64,000 nucleotides of DNA. It comes from JAIEPX01 sp963725255. GTDB taxonomy: Bacteria; Pseudomonadota; Gammaproteobacteria; JAIEPX01. Both the position numbers and the translations under genes were made by a program. Positions 25,850 through 33,821 of this stretch are shown in pieces (the first letter of the stretch is position 1; every line of letters begins with the position of its first letter). The notes beneath the pieces are model-generated. The model was given only the letters and a program-made list of their open reading frames with translations. It did no database searches and was not told where the DNA came from. Where the stretch lies: the NCBI GenBank assembly GCA_963725255.1, contig CAVRXV010000011.1:62001-126000 (forward strand), in the 5' to 3' direction.

Positions 25850-28558
25850 ATGGATATATTAAGTCGTAGATCTCAAGAATTTGAAGCTGATCCAAAAGCA
25901 TTGCAACTTCCCTCTATTAATCTAGTCACCCAAAATGATGTCAACTACCTTGGTCTCGATACCCGACAAACCAACAGCAGCTTTTCAGGTTGGATCGGAA
26001 ACTCTTGGCTTATAAATACCATTTTAAGAAGAAAAAAAGATGAGTCAGTGCAATACACCGCTTTTTCAAAACCTGCGACTTGGCTTGCCAGCGATACTTC
26101 GAAACGCACTGAAATTAAACGTAAAGCTTATGAAGCCCTTTTTAATCGAAATCATAACGAGACTGTTTCTATTAAAGTACCTGGACAGGGTAATGCAACA
26201 CAACAAATTTCTGTTGAAGATATCCTCACTGCATTGAGCACTAATAGCATCGAACAATTACGAGCTAATTGGCTAAAGTCAAAAGACGACACTGTAGGAA
26301 AATTAATTAAAGGTCTTCAGAAAGAAGACGACCTAGTCTTTACTGAATTCCAAAGAACTCTGATTGACGCAGAGCCTAATGGAATGGTTGGTACATTTGT
26401 TCAAGGTCGTCGTAATCCACATTTAGCTCAAATTCTTTCCAACTTCACTCTACTCTACGCTAATTCGCCCCAAGGTAATCCACTTCTTCATAACGTAACA
26501 TCTGCAGAAAATCCCACTGATTACTTACGAGCTTTCGCTCCACAAGATACTCCTTCGACAGTAATGGATCGCATAGCTATCGAAAACTACATGGAACATA
26601 TTCGCAAGGAAATCACAAAACTGATCAAAATGCCTCCAGAAGCATTTGACATGGCATTTTCTGAAGATAACCACAAACACAAAACTATTGTTAAAGTGTT
26701 AAAAAGAGCTTTCAACCGCTTGGCTGCAGAAATCGATTATGGGTTTCGTTTTGAAAATCGACTTAACGGATTTGGCTATGAGGTTTGTCCTGTTCCTAAT
26801 TCCGTGGACGAAATGGAATCCGGCAAACTTTATTACGATGCTGACAACTATAGTATTCTAGATTCAGCAAATAACCCTGTTACTGTTCCACATAATCTCA
26901 ATTTAGTAGCAGTAGATCATGCTGATTTCCCCAAGTTCAAAGCTGACCTTCTAAGCTTAGCGGCAAGAAATGGCCACGTTTTTACTGAGAAAAGTAATGA
27001 CTATGCGAGAGTAGCAACTCAGCGCAAAACCGAAGCAGACCACAAAAAACTGCAAAGTAAACTCAACATGCGCAGCATTAAAAAAACCATATTTTGGACT
27101 GCTGCAGTTTTAGCAATTATTATTGCTGCAGGACAAGTTGCTATTGCCGTTTTTGCAACTACTGGTTCATTGGCGATTGCTATTGGTTTTTCATGTGCTC
27201 TAACTAACACGCTCCTTTTCTGGAGAGATATCGCGGCCGTCTTGACTGCATTTTTTCGCGGTGATCTAATATACGGAATGTCTTGGCCATTAAAGGTCTT
27301 TTTGGGAATATTCTTTTCGTTCTCATTGTCGACCGGTATCATCAGCGGTGGATTCGCATTCAGCGCCTTAGCCGCCTTTGCCACTTCTCCAGCCCTTCTA
27401 CTCGTCGCTAGTGTAATTGCTGCAGTGTCGATCGTTGGTATGGCATCTATGTTCTTTATGGTGGGTGTAGCTATAGCTAAAGGGCTACGTGGCAAAACGT
27501 TCACCCAAGTTCGCACAGAGAGCTGGACATCATTCAAAGGCTTTTTTAAAACTCCTGAATACAATTATGAGCTCGTAAAACTTAAAAATGATATCACCAA
27601 GCTGATGGCAGCAAACGTTGGTGAAGCATATACTTATGATGTTCATAAAAAAATCTTGCAGAAGAGAAAGCAAATTACTTTATTGAAATTCGAACATAAT
27701 CTTCGCCATTGGTTAAAAGTTATTTTCGCAACAGTGCTCGTTCCAGCTGCCTTAGTCGCAACAATCATCGCAGCTTATGCCATTTCTAAATCTTCAGTCG
27801 ATGGCACAGCCAAGCTTATCCAATTGGCCTTAAAATGGAGTGACTCAGCGAGTCTAGCAGTTGCGAGTGTTTTATCTTGGGTTCCAGGTTTTGTTGTAAA
27901 CTTTGGCCTAACGTTGAATAACTTATCGGGCGTTGCATTACTGCTGGGAGCCAAAGTTGCTCAAATTCCTGCTGCGATATTCTATGGAATTGGCATGGTC
28001 GGCGTCATTTTACATTCAGGTCGCGCCATCTCAACCATTAGTGAATCCGTCACATACTATTGGAACAATTTCACTAAAGAGGTTGTATTACCTGGCTCAA
28101 GAATTGTTCTAGGTTTAGGCGTATTGGTCCTCGTAGTCCTGAATGGTTACGGCAACGGTGCTACTCTGGGTCAACAAGGTGCGTTCTCATTAGAATGGTT
28201 GCCTACTCGAATGTTAGCTTGGCTTGAGAAAATGGCGCCTGCTACAATGGAAACACTTAAAAATAGTTTTGGAGTTGTAACGACAATAGTGGGTACCAGC
28301 TCATCAATTGCGCTGAATGCTAATGCTTGTCGCGATTTCTCAATGGACTACAGCGTTTTATCAGCGCCTATCAAGAGACTCGACAGTCAGGATAGAGAGA
28401 CGCATCAACAAATGGTTGACAAGTTAGAAGCTCAAAATGCTCATGGTATAGGCTTCTTTGATCGCAAGTGTGCTCAATATGATCACAATGTCATCGATAA
28501 AGTTGATCCAGATAATTACAATCCATTAACTGAATTGGAACCAAAATTTCAAGATTAG
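25850..28558 (+). CDS. Orphan multi-helix membrane protein, candidate effector
   Basis: 902 residues, no family recognised. The N-terminal 400 residues are soluble. Hydrophobic helices lie at about 410-460, 478-545, 620-645 and 690-810, followed by a charged soluble tail of about 90 residues ending in an acidic stretch. There is no N-terminal signal. TAGGAG precedes the ATG with good spacing. The soluble-head, central-helices, short-tail layout resembles the 792-residue protein at 53009, and both stand alone as single genes. Insertion into host membranes after secretion is a possibility, not shown. Confidence 0.75.
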   Translation: MDILSRRSQEFEADPKALQLPSINLVTQNDVNYLGLDTRQTNSSFSGWIGNSWLINTILRRKKDESVQYTAFSKPATWLASDTSKRTEIKRKAYEALFNRNHNETVSIKVPGQGNATQQISVEDILTALSTNSIEQLRANWLKSKDDTVGKLIKGLQKEDDLVFTEFQRTLIDAEPNGMVGTFVQGRRNPHLAQILSNFTLLYANSPQGNPLLHNVTSAENPTDYLRAFAPQDTPSTVMDRIAIENYMEHIRKEITKLIKMPPEAFDMAFSEDNHKHKTIVKVLKRAFNRLAAEIDYGFRFENRLNGFGYEVCPVPNSVDEMESGKLYYDADNYSILDSANNPVTVPHNLNLVAVDHADFPKFKADLLSLAARNGHVFTEKSNDYARVATQRKTEADHKKLQSKLNMRSIKKTIFWTAAVLAIIIAAGQVAIAVFATTGSLAIAIGFSCALTNTLLFWRDIAAVLTAFFRGDLIYGMSWPLKVFLGIFFSFSLSTGIISGGFAFSALAAFATSPALLLVASVIAAVSIVGMASMFFMVGVAIAKGLRGKTFTQVRTESWTSFKGFFKTPEYNYELVKLKNDITKLMAANVGEAYTYDVHKKILQKRKQITLLKFEHNLRHWLKVIFATVLVPAALVATIIAAYAISKSSVDGTAKLIQLALKWSDSASLAVASVLSWVPGFVVNFGLTLNNLSGVALLLGAKVAQIPAAIFYGIGMVGVILHSGRAISTISESVTYYWNNFTKEVVLPGSRIVLGLGVLVLVVLNGYGNGATLGQQGAFSLEWLPTRMLAWLEKMAPATMETLKNSFGVVTTIVGTSSSIALNANACRDFSMDYSVLSAPIKRLDSQDRETHQQMVDKLEAQNAHGIGFFDRKCAQYDHNVIDKVDPDNYNPLTELEPKFQD

Positions 28559-28582
28559 TAATTAGACCATCATCGCGAATGA

Positions 28583-28621
28583 AACGTGACAATCCAGAAA
28601 AAAACTCTGGATTGCCACGTT
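28583..28621 (+). terminator. Hairpin after the 902-residue gene
   Basis: 16-bp stem with one mismatch (28583-28598 with 28606-28621) and a 7-nt A-rich loop, 25 bp after the stop codon. There is no T run after it; it could be a terminator or an mRNA-stabilising stem. Confidence 0.5.
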
Positions 28622-28774
28622 ATCCTAAAGACTGCACAAAGTAGTAAAATACCAAAGTTATTATTATCCCTAGTCAGACATTAATTAGGCAGCATTAACC
28701 CCAACCTAAAACCTCATTGCCTTTCATACTCTCTCTTGCTACTCTACAGACTTTAAGAATTGCTGGAGAGCCGT

Positions 28775-29116
28775 ATGGAATGCTTATTTTGTCGTATAGC
28801 GAATCACGAAATTCCTAGCCAAATAGTCTATGAAGATGAGCACGTCGTTGCATTTAATGACATCAACCCTGTTGCACCTCACCATGTACTCATTATTCCT
28901 CGAGAGCACCTCTCTACACTGAATGATCTCACAGAAGAACACAAAACATTATCAGGACATTTATTACTGACCGCACAAAAACTCGCTAAAGATCTTGATA
29001 TTGCTGAAACTGGCTATCGCGTTGTTTTTAATTGCAACCGAGGCGCTGGACAAGCAGTATTTCATATTCATCTCCACCTGATTGGTGGACGCACACTCAG
29101 CTGGCCTCCAGGTTAA
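28775..29116 (+). CDS. HIT-family nucleotide hydrolase (HinT-like)
   Basis: 113 residues from the ATG at 28775, chosen because GGAGAG lies 6 bases upstream; a TTG further up would extend it by 5 residues. Begins MECLFCRIANHEIPS, typical of HinT, and ends with the histidine triad in FHIHLHLIGGR. Such proteins hydrolyse nucleoside phosphoramidates, for example AMP-lysine. It is 38 bp upstream of folE on the same strand, probably one transcript. Confidence 0.92.
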   Translation: MECLFCRIANHEIPSQIVYEDEHVVAFNDINPVAPHHVLIIPREHLSTLNDLTEEHKTLSGHLLLTAQKLAKDLDIAETGYRVVFNCNRGAGQAVFHIHLHLIGGRTLSWPPG

Positions 29117-29154
29117 TTACAATCCGCAACCCACTATAACGACGAGAGTTCACC

Positions 29155-29694
29155 ATGGAACAAACCTTTACTAAATTACTCGAGAGTCTCGACCCTTCAG
29201 TAAAAACCGATAGCCTTAAAGATACTCCTAAACGAGCAGCAGAAGCATTTCGTTATTTAACGCGCGGTTATAATCTTAATATTTCCGACGTAGTGAACGG
29301 AGCAATATTTGATTCTGATATGGATGAAATGGTTATAGTGAAGGATGTTGAAATTTATTCCTTGTGCGAACATCATCTTCTTCCATTTTTTGGAAAATGC
29401 CATATCGCTTATATTCCGAATGGCAAAGTATTAGGCTTATCAAAATTCGCACGAATTGCAGATCTTTTTGCACGCCGACTTCAACTTCAAGAAAGACTTA
29501 CGCAACAAATTGCACAATCTATTTTAGAAGTCACTCAAGCCAAAGGCGTCGCAGTAATTATCGAAGCTCAACATCTCTGCATGATGATGCGCGGTGTTGA
29601 AAAACAAAATTCAGTGATGAAAACTTCCGTAATGCTCGGAAGATTCCGCAGCGACGAACGAACCAGAAACGAATTACTCAGTTTATTGCGATAA
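29155..29694 (+). CDS. folE: GTP cyclohydrolase I
   Basis: 179 residues, a compact type IA enzyme. Converts GTP to dihydroneopterin triphosphate, the first step of folate synthesis. Motifs: DTPKRAAEAFRYLTRGY, the zinc/active-site segment SLCEHHLLPFFGKCHIAY, VLGLSKFARI and HLCMMMRGV. All expected His and Cys ligands are present. Two large hairpins follow the stop. Confidence 0.95.
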   Translation: MEQTFTKLLESLDPSVKTDSLKDTPKRAAEAFRYLTRGYNLNISDVVNGAIFDSDMDEMVIVKDVEIYSLCEHHLLPFFGKCHIAYIPNGKVLGLSKFARIADLFARRLQLQERLTQQIAQSILEVTQAKGVAVIIEAQHLCMMMRGVEKQNSVMKTSVMLGRFRSDERTRNELLSLLR

Positions 29695-29709
29695 AAATAG
29701 GGAATCATA

Positions 29710-29817
29710 GTGGTAAACAAATGAAAATAACCCGCTACGTTTTCATTTGTTTACCACCCGATAACATTAAAAATGCACACTAACGTAATCAATGTTAGTG
29801 TGCAATTACAATGTTAT
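29710..29817. repeat. Two hairpins after folE
   Basis: First: perfect 18-bp stem (29710-29727 with 29740-29757), outer end GTGGTAAACAAATG, 12-nt loop. Second: 11-bp stem TGCACACTAAC (29774-29784 with 29794-29804) nested inside an 8-bp pair ATAACATT (29761-29768 with 29810-29817). They may terminate folE or belong to the palindrome family seen elsewhere, with a different end sequence. Confidence 0.7.
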
Positions 29818-29879
29818 CAACTGTCACTACTGTCATTCGATAGACCAGGGATCAAAAAATTACATGCTCAAATCTAATA

Positions 29880-30125
29880 TTGAAACCAGGAGTTTCTGAT
29901 GCTAGTGTCAATGTTCGACCTCCCTACTTTCGGAGTTATGATAAGATAGCGCTGAAATATAATTCGTTATCAGCGAAATCGCCATTAATAATTGACATTC
30001 CGCTCTATATGGACCAAAACCTAGCGGAATCTATATTTTTAAGAGGGTTTTCGCCAATGAGCGCACTAATTACCGGCCGTGAGGCTGTATCGAAGCTTTT
30101 GAAGAATGGGAAATTAATCAAGTGA
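29880..30125 (+). pseudogene. Possible gene remnant, 81 codons
   Basis: An open frame from a TTG with no good ribosome site; the first in-frame ATG is about halfway. The sequence (NVRPPYFRSYDKIALKYNSL...) has protein-like composition but no family I recognise. It sits at the left edge of the toxin-antitoxin island and looks like a truncated 3' end. The rest of the 590 bp between folE and the next gene holds the two hairpins and the promoter at 30239. Confidence 0.3.
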
Positions 30126-30229
30126 CGCCACCTAACTGAGGCGTGCTAGCGATATCTGGGGCTGGGAGTCAACCCCAGGATCACAGGGGGACAAATTTAG
30201 ATTTGGTAGACCCCATTAACCCATATTTT

Positions 30230-30282
30230 TGTTCAGATTTGACTTATGTTCATTTTTACTGTACACTGAAATAATCTGAACA
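30230..30282 (+). promoter_or_regulatory. Promoter flanked by a perfect 10-bp inverted repeat (abiEi-like gene)
   Basis: TTGACT (30239-30244), a 17-bp spacer and TACACT (30262-30267) form a near-consensus promoter. TGTTCAGATT (30230-30239) and its exact complement AATCTGAACA (30273-30282) flank it, ending 3 bp before the ATG. AbiEi antitoxins are known to repress their own operon through inverted repeats, so this is the likely operator. Confidence 0.75.
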
Positions 30283-30285
30283 GAA

Positions 30286-31266
30286 ATGGAACAACCCATG
30301 ACCAATGCCCCTCACCGAATAGATTCAGTTGCGAGATGTGATATTCAGACAAGACAAGAGTCTGACTCTGATATCTTAGTAATTAAATATAAAGAACAGA
30401 CTGTGGAACTACGCATTCACCCTATTGAACGATTAACTGAAGCAAATGTCCACGCTGCCATTAATCAATATCGGGCATTATCAATCCCCTCCATTATCTA
30501 CGCACCTCATATCAGTAAGAATATGGCGAGACGACTCCATGAAAATCGAGTTCAATTCATTGATTTAAACGGCAATATCTACATTGAAAGTCAGCAAATT
30601 TATCTTTTTATCATGGGGGAGCAGCAATCAAAAGCAAAATCTGCACCTTCAAGTCCTTTTAGTGTGGCAGGGATAAAATTAATTTTTACTCTCTTATCAA
30701 ATCCAGGCATAGAAAGCATGCCATACCGTACACTTTCCGAATATAGTGATATTTCTCTAGGCAGCATCGATACCGTTTTCCGTAATTTAATTCACAATAA
30801 TTTTCTTTTATTGACCAAGGGAAAGAAACGAAAATTAATAAATAAAAATGAGCTACTAAATCGTTGGTGCACTTCATATGCGGAAAAACTACAACCAAAA
30901 TTAATTCTCAGCCAATTAACATGCGAAGATAAAAAATGGTGGCAGAAGTTAAAATTAAATTATAAACTTGCCGTGTGGGGCGGAGAAGTTGCCGCAGCCA
31001 AGCTAACAGATTATTTGAAACCAGAAAAAATCTCCTTATATGCCGAAAACACATTACCTGAATTGCAGGCAAAATATGCATTAAGAAAAAGTGATCACGG
31101 TGAAATTATTATTTATAAAAGGTTTTGGAATTTTCAGTTGCAACAAAACAAAGAATTAGCACCTGAGTTATTAATCTATGCAGAGTTAATTAATTCAGGG
31201 GACTCACGTAATGTCGAAACTGCGAGGATAATTTATGAAAGATATATCTCTAAAGTTATCAAGTAA
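30286..31266 (+). CDS. AbiEi-family antitoxin / transcriptional repressor
   Basis: 326 residues. The N terminus (about 1-110) is an alpha/beta segment with FIDLNGNIYIE; then a winged-helix-like part (about 125-190: SMPYRTLSEYSDISLGSIDTVFRNLI) and a C-terminal part with LAVWGGEVAAAKLTDYL, all typical of type IV antitoxins of the AbiEi group. It should repress the operon and counter the partner nucleotidyltransferase. The ATG at 30298 is an alternative start. It overlaps the next gene by 32 bp. Confidence 0.8.
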   Translation: MEQPMTNAPHRIDSVARCDIQTRQESDSDILVIKYKEQTVELRIHPIERLTEANVHAAINQYRALSIPSIIYAPHISKNMARRLHENRVQFIDLNGNIYIESQQIYLFIMGEQQSKAKSAPSSPFSVAGIKLIFTLLSNPGIESMPYRTLSEYSDISLGSIDTVFRNLIHNNFLLLTKGKKRKLINKNELLNRWCTSYAEKLQPKLILSQLTCEDKKWWQKLKLNYKLAVWGGEVAAAKLTDYLKPEKISLYAENTLPELQAKYALRKSDHGEIIIYKRFWNFQLQQNKELAPELLIYAELINSGDSRNVETARIIYERYISKVIK

Positions 31267-32107
31267 ATTACTGGGAAAAGATGCCCATCTATTTCATTTT
31301 ATAGCGAACTCTTTAGAAAGTTTAAATTTCCCATATCTAATTATCGGTGCGCGAGCCAGAGATTTAATTTTTGAAGGGATATACAAAATTAAGTGCCCAA
31401 GAGCAACGCTCGATACAGATCTAGCCATAATGCTCAAATCATGGGCCGAATTTTCAGAAGTAAAAGCCAAATTCATAGAGTCGGGTGATTTCAAGATAAC
31501 ACCTGGAATGGAACAACGCTTGTTTAGCTCAACATTCGGTATTATCGACTTAGTACCATTTGGCCCCATATCAACAAATAACAAAATATCTTGGCCCCCT
31601 GAATATTCTACAGTGATGAATGTAATAGGCTTCACTGATGCCTATGAGTGTTCCGTATCAATCAGTATTGATGATCGCTTTGCTATTCGTTGTTGTTCTA
31701 TAGTGGGATTAGCTATCTTGAAATTTTTTTCCTTGGCAGATAGAAGATATATTACAAAAGATGCAGACGACTTAGCTTTTATCATGATGAATTATCTTAA
31801 AGCAGGGCAACATGAACGAATATTTCACCAAGATGCCGATTTTATTACGAGTGATTTTGATTATGATTGTGCCGGGGTTCAACTATTAGGCAGAGATATA
31901 TCATGTGCCACATCTACTACTTGTCGAGATCAACTGGCACAGATACTTGCCTCAGAAATCCAGTGTGATAAACATATATCGTTGGCAAAGTCTTTATCCA
32001 AATTAAACTTATCATTTGATGACAATTTTAATAGAGCAATACAGCTGATGACTATTTTGCTAGACGAATTGAGTTCGCATACCGAGCAGGAAAGGTGTCA
32101 GATCTAA
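31235..32107 (+). CDS. AbiEii-like nucleotidyltransferase toxin
   Basis: 290 residues. Contains an IIGARARDLIFEG segment and the DxD pair in ATLDTDLAIML, as expected for a DNA polymerase beta-type nucleotidyltransferase; the usual GG/GS turn is modified to GARAR. Toxins of this group modify tRNA or nucleotides and stop growth. GAGGAT lies before the ATG, inside the antitoxin gene, so the genes are coupled. The last residues (ERCQI) and the stop codon are supplied by a palindromic element beginning at 32093, so the native C terminus has probably been replaced. Confidence 0.8.
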   Translation: MKDISLKLSSKLLGKDAHLFHFIANSLESLNFPYLIIGARARDLIFEGIYKIKCPRATLDTDLAIMLKSWAEFSEVKAKFIESGDFKITPGMEQRLFSSTFGIIDLVPFGPISTNNKISWPPEYSTVMNVIGFTDAYECSVSISIDDRFAIRCCSIVGLAILKFFSLADRRYITKDADDLAFIMMNYLKAGQHERIFHQDADFITSDFDYDCAGVQLLGRDISCATSTTCRDQLAQILASEIQCDKHISLAKSLSKLNLSFDDNFNRAIQLMTILLDELSSHTEQERCQI

Positions 32108-32186
32108 GATCAATAATTTTACTTGTTCATTTTGTCTTATTTGGAGCATGTGAATGTATTGATCTTAGATCTTAGATCTGACACCT
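32093..32186. repeat. AGGTGTCAG palindrome, copy 3 (overlaps toxin 3' end)
   Basis: Arms AGGTGTCAGATCTAAGATCAAT (given by position: 32093 onward) and its inverted partner ending at 32186 enclose about 40 bp. The right arm has an additional 7-bp internal duplication of TAGATCT. Outer 15 bp identical to the copy at 57075. The left arm contains the stop codon of the nucleotidyltransferase gene. Confidence 0.85.
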
Positions 32187-32317
32187 ATCTTTCTTCCAAC
32201 ATCATTTTATTTAGTGCACTTTCAAGTTACACTAGTCATTTTACATTGACAAATTATCATCCGAAAGATACACTAATCATTCATTTATTTTGAGCTTGAT
32301 ATAGCTTGGAGGGTGAA

Positions 32318-32977
32318 ATGTCATTTGTTAATGCTATCGCAGGGTTGCATCATAGTGTGATATATCAAGATGATTCTGGGAAATATTATCGCTATTCGGG
32401 AGGAACATGGACATGGCGAAATCATAATCCTGGAAATTTAGTTACGGGCAATATTTCAAAAAGACATAATCAGATTGGTAAAGCTGGTGGGTTTGCTGTA
32501 TTTCCCGATGAAGAAACAGGACGACTAGCATTACTAGATTGTTTGATAAGCACTTTCGGAAATTCGTCAATCGATAAAATGGTTGAATCATATGCTCCAC
32601 CAGAAGAAAATGATGTCGTTCGATATAGAAATTTCTTACACAAAAAAACTGGCGTGGAAGATGATAAAAAAATAAAAGATTTTACTGAGGAAGAATTCAC
32701 AAAATTATGGAAAGCTATAATTCAGTTTGAGGAATATAAAGTAGGAACCATAAAAGAAATTCACAAGGTAACAAAAATCAAGAAAAATAATAAGAGACTT
32801 TGCGAGCTTCATTTAAATGTATTAGGGTGGAAGAAAGTGGAAGAGTGTGTTTCTTTAGCAAAAGCTGGAGCTCTTGAGTTAATTGTGTGCCGCACGAAAT
32901 CTGGAAGAGAATATCTTAGGTCACTCACTCACGATCTTTTTCAAGCTAAACTATCTAGCCTTATTATTGAGACCTAA
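32318..32977 (+). CDS. Lysozyme-like (phage P5-type) protein
   Basis: 219 residues from the ATG at 32318 (GGAGG 5 bases upstream). The N-terminal 110 residues contain TWRNHNPGNLVTG and GGFAVFPDEETGRLALLDCL, the pattern of virion-associated peptidoglycan-degrading proteins related to phage structural protein P5. The C terminus (about 170-219, ELIVCRTKSGREYLRSLTHD) looks like a small separate domain of the DUF3892 kind. No signal peptide is present. One base separates its stop from the next ATG, so the two are probably a unit. Confidence 0.65.
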   Translation: MSFVNAIAGLHHSVIYQDDSGKYYRYSGGTWTWRNHNPGNLVTGNISKRHNQIGKAGGFAVFPDEETGRLALLDCLISTFGNSSIDKMVESYAPPEENDVVRYRNFLHKKTGVEDDKKIKDFTEEEFTKLWKAIIQFEEYKVGTIKEIHKVTKIKKNNKRLCELHLNVLGWKKVEECVSLAKAGALELIVCRTKSGREYLRSLTHDLFQAKLSSLIIET

Positions 32978-32978
32978 A

Positions 32979-33545
32979 ATGAAAATGATAACATTATTCA
33001 TTTTTAGCTGTATTTCATTAATAGTTATGGCTTGTCATGCACACAACGACATTAAGTACTATGGTCCTCAATATGAGCAACTCACAGGTACTGTAAAATA
33101 TTTAACTTTTCCTGGTCGACCTAATTATACAAGTATAAAAGAAGGTGATGAAGCAGAAAAGCAACCTTATTTAATTCTAGATACAACTATCGACCTCAAA
33201 ACTAGATCACCTGAATCAAAAGCGGCCGCTGAATATGATGATGAATATAATATTAGATTGGTTCAATTAATTGTCACGCACTTAGAGGATTTTAAAGTGA
33301 TAAAGGAAGGTCGAAGAATCACTGTTAAAGGAGACATATCTGGTGCAAGATCAGGCCATCACCATGCAAAAGTATTAATTGCAGTACAGGAATTAACTGT
33401 AGCATCAAATCAAAATCTAAAACCTACAAAGAACCTTACAAGATTGATCACTAACAGTCTTAGAGATATTGATAATTATTCGGAATACGCACCAGATACA
33501 TATGAACTTGTCGATTCCATACAGGATGATGGTTTTACACAGTAA
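32979..33545 (+). CDS. DUF4431-like lipoprotein partner
   Basis: 188 residues from the ATG at 32979, directly after the previous stop; longer upstream starts would lie inside that gene. The N terminus MKMITLFIFSCISLIVMAC is a lipoprotein signal with a plausible lipobox Cys. The mature part has LTGTVKYLTFPGRPNYTSIKEGD, resembling the GPPNYESI motif I recall for DUF4431. Being exported and coupled to a lysozyme-like gene, it could protect the envelope from that enzyme; this is an inference from context. Confidence 0.6.
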   Translation: MKMITLFIFSCISLIVMACHAHNDIKYYGPQYEQLTGTVKYLTFPGRPNYTSIKEGDEAEKQPYLILDTTIDLKTRSPESKAAAEYDDEYNIRLVQLIVTHLEDFKVIKEGRRITVKGDISGARSGHHHAKVLIAVQELTVASNQNLKPTKNLTRLITNSLRDIDNYSEYAPDTYELVDSIQDDGFTQ

Positions 33546-33556
33546 AGAGCTTTTTA

Positions 33557-33590
33557 GGGGTCAGGCATGCAAATTTGCATGCCTGACCCC
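33557..33590. repeat. GGGGTCAGGCATGC palindrome, copy 4 (left of ATPase)
   Basis: 34-bp perfect palindrome with no loop, outer end GGGGTCAGGCATGC. It is identical over all 34 bp to the copy at 35277-35310 on the other side of the ATPase gene. Confidence 0.92.
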
Positions 33591-33708
33591 TTTATATTCC
33601 AATACATCTATTTGGTGCCATAATCAGGATCATGAGAGTTTTGGATATATCCAACTGGGTGCAAAACCATCAACAAGGGCGCATGCAGTGCCATACTTGA
33701 TTTAACGT

Positions 33709-33792
33709 ACTTGAAACATGCAAATGTTGATTTCGAGTAAGCTTTGCGCTATAGTTTCTTACTCGAAACATGCAAAAGTCATTTTCGAGTAA
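33709..33792. promoter_or_regulatory. Two direct repeats with palindromic ends upstream of the ATPase
   Basis: Copies at 33709-33740 and 33761-33792 match at 27 of 32 positions. Each reads ACT(T/C)GAAACATGCAAA at the left and TTTCGAGTAA at the right; in the second copy TTACTCGAAA (33759-33768) and TTTCGAGTAA (33783-33792) are an exact inverted pair. They lie 30 bp upstream of the start codon and could be tandem operators. Confidence 0.65.
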
Positions 33793-33821
33793 TTGATCTA
33801 ATACCCAATTGAGGCGGTAAT

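Noticed and set aside
27019..27564. 181-codon - strand ORF inside the 902-residue gene
   Set aside because: Antisense shadow of hydrophobic coding sequence; no ribosome site, no protein-like features.
16408..33704. 14-base match GCCATACTTGATTT at about 16410 and 33690
   Set aside because: A match of this length is expected by chance in 64 kb of AT-rich DNA, and flanks do not align.
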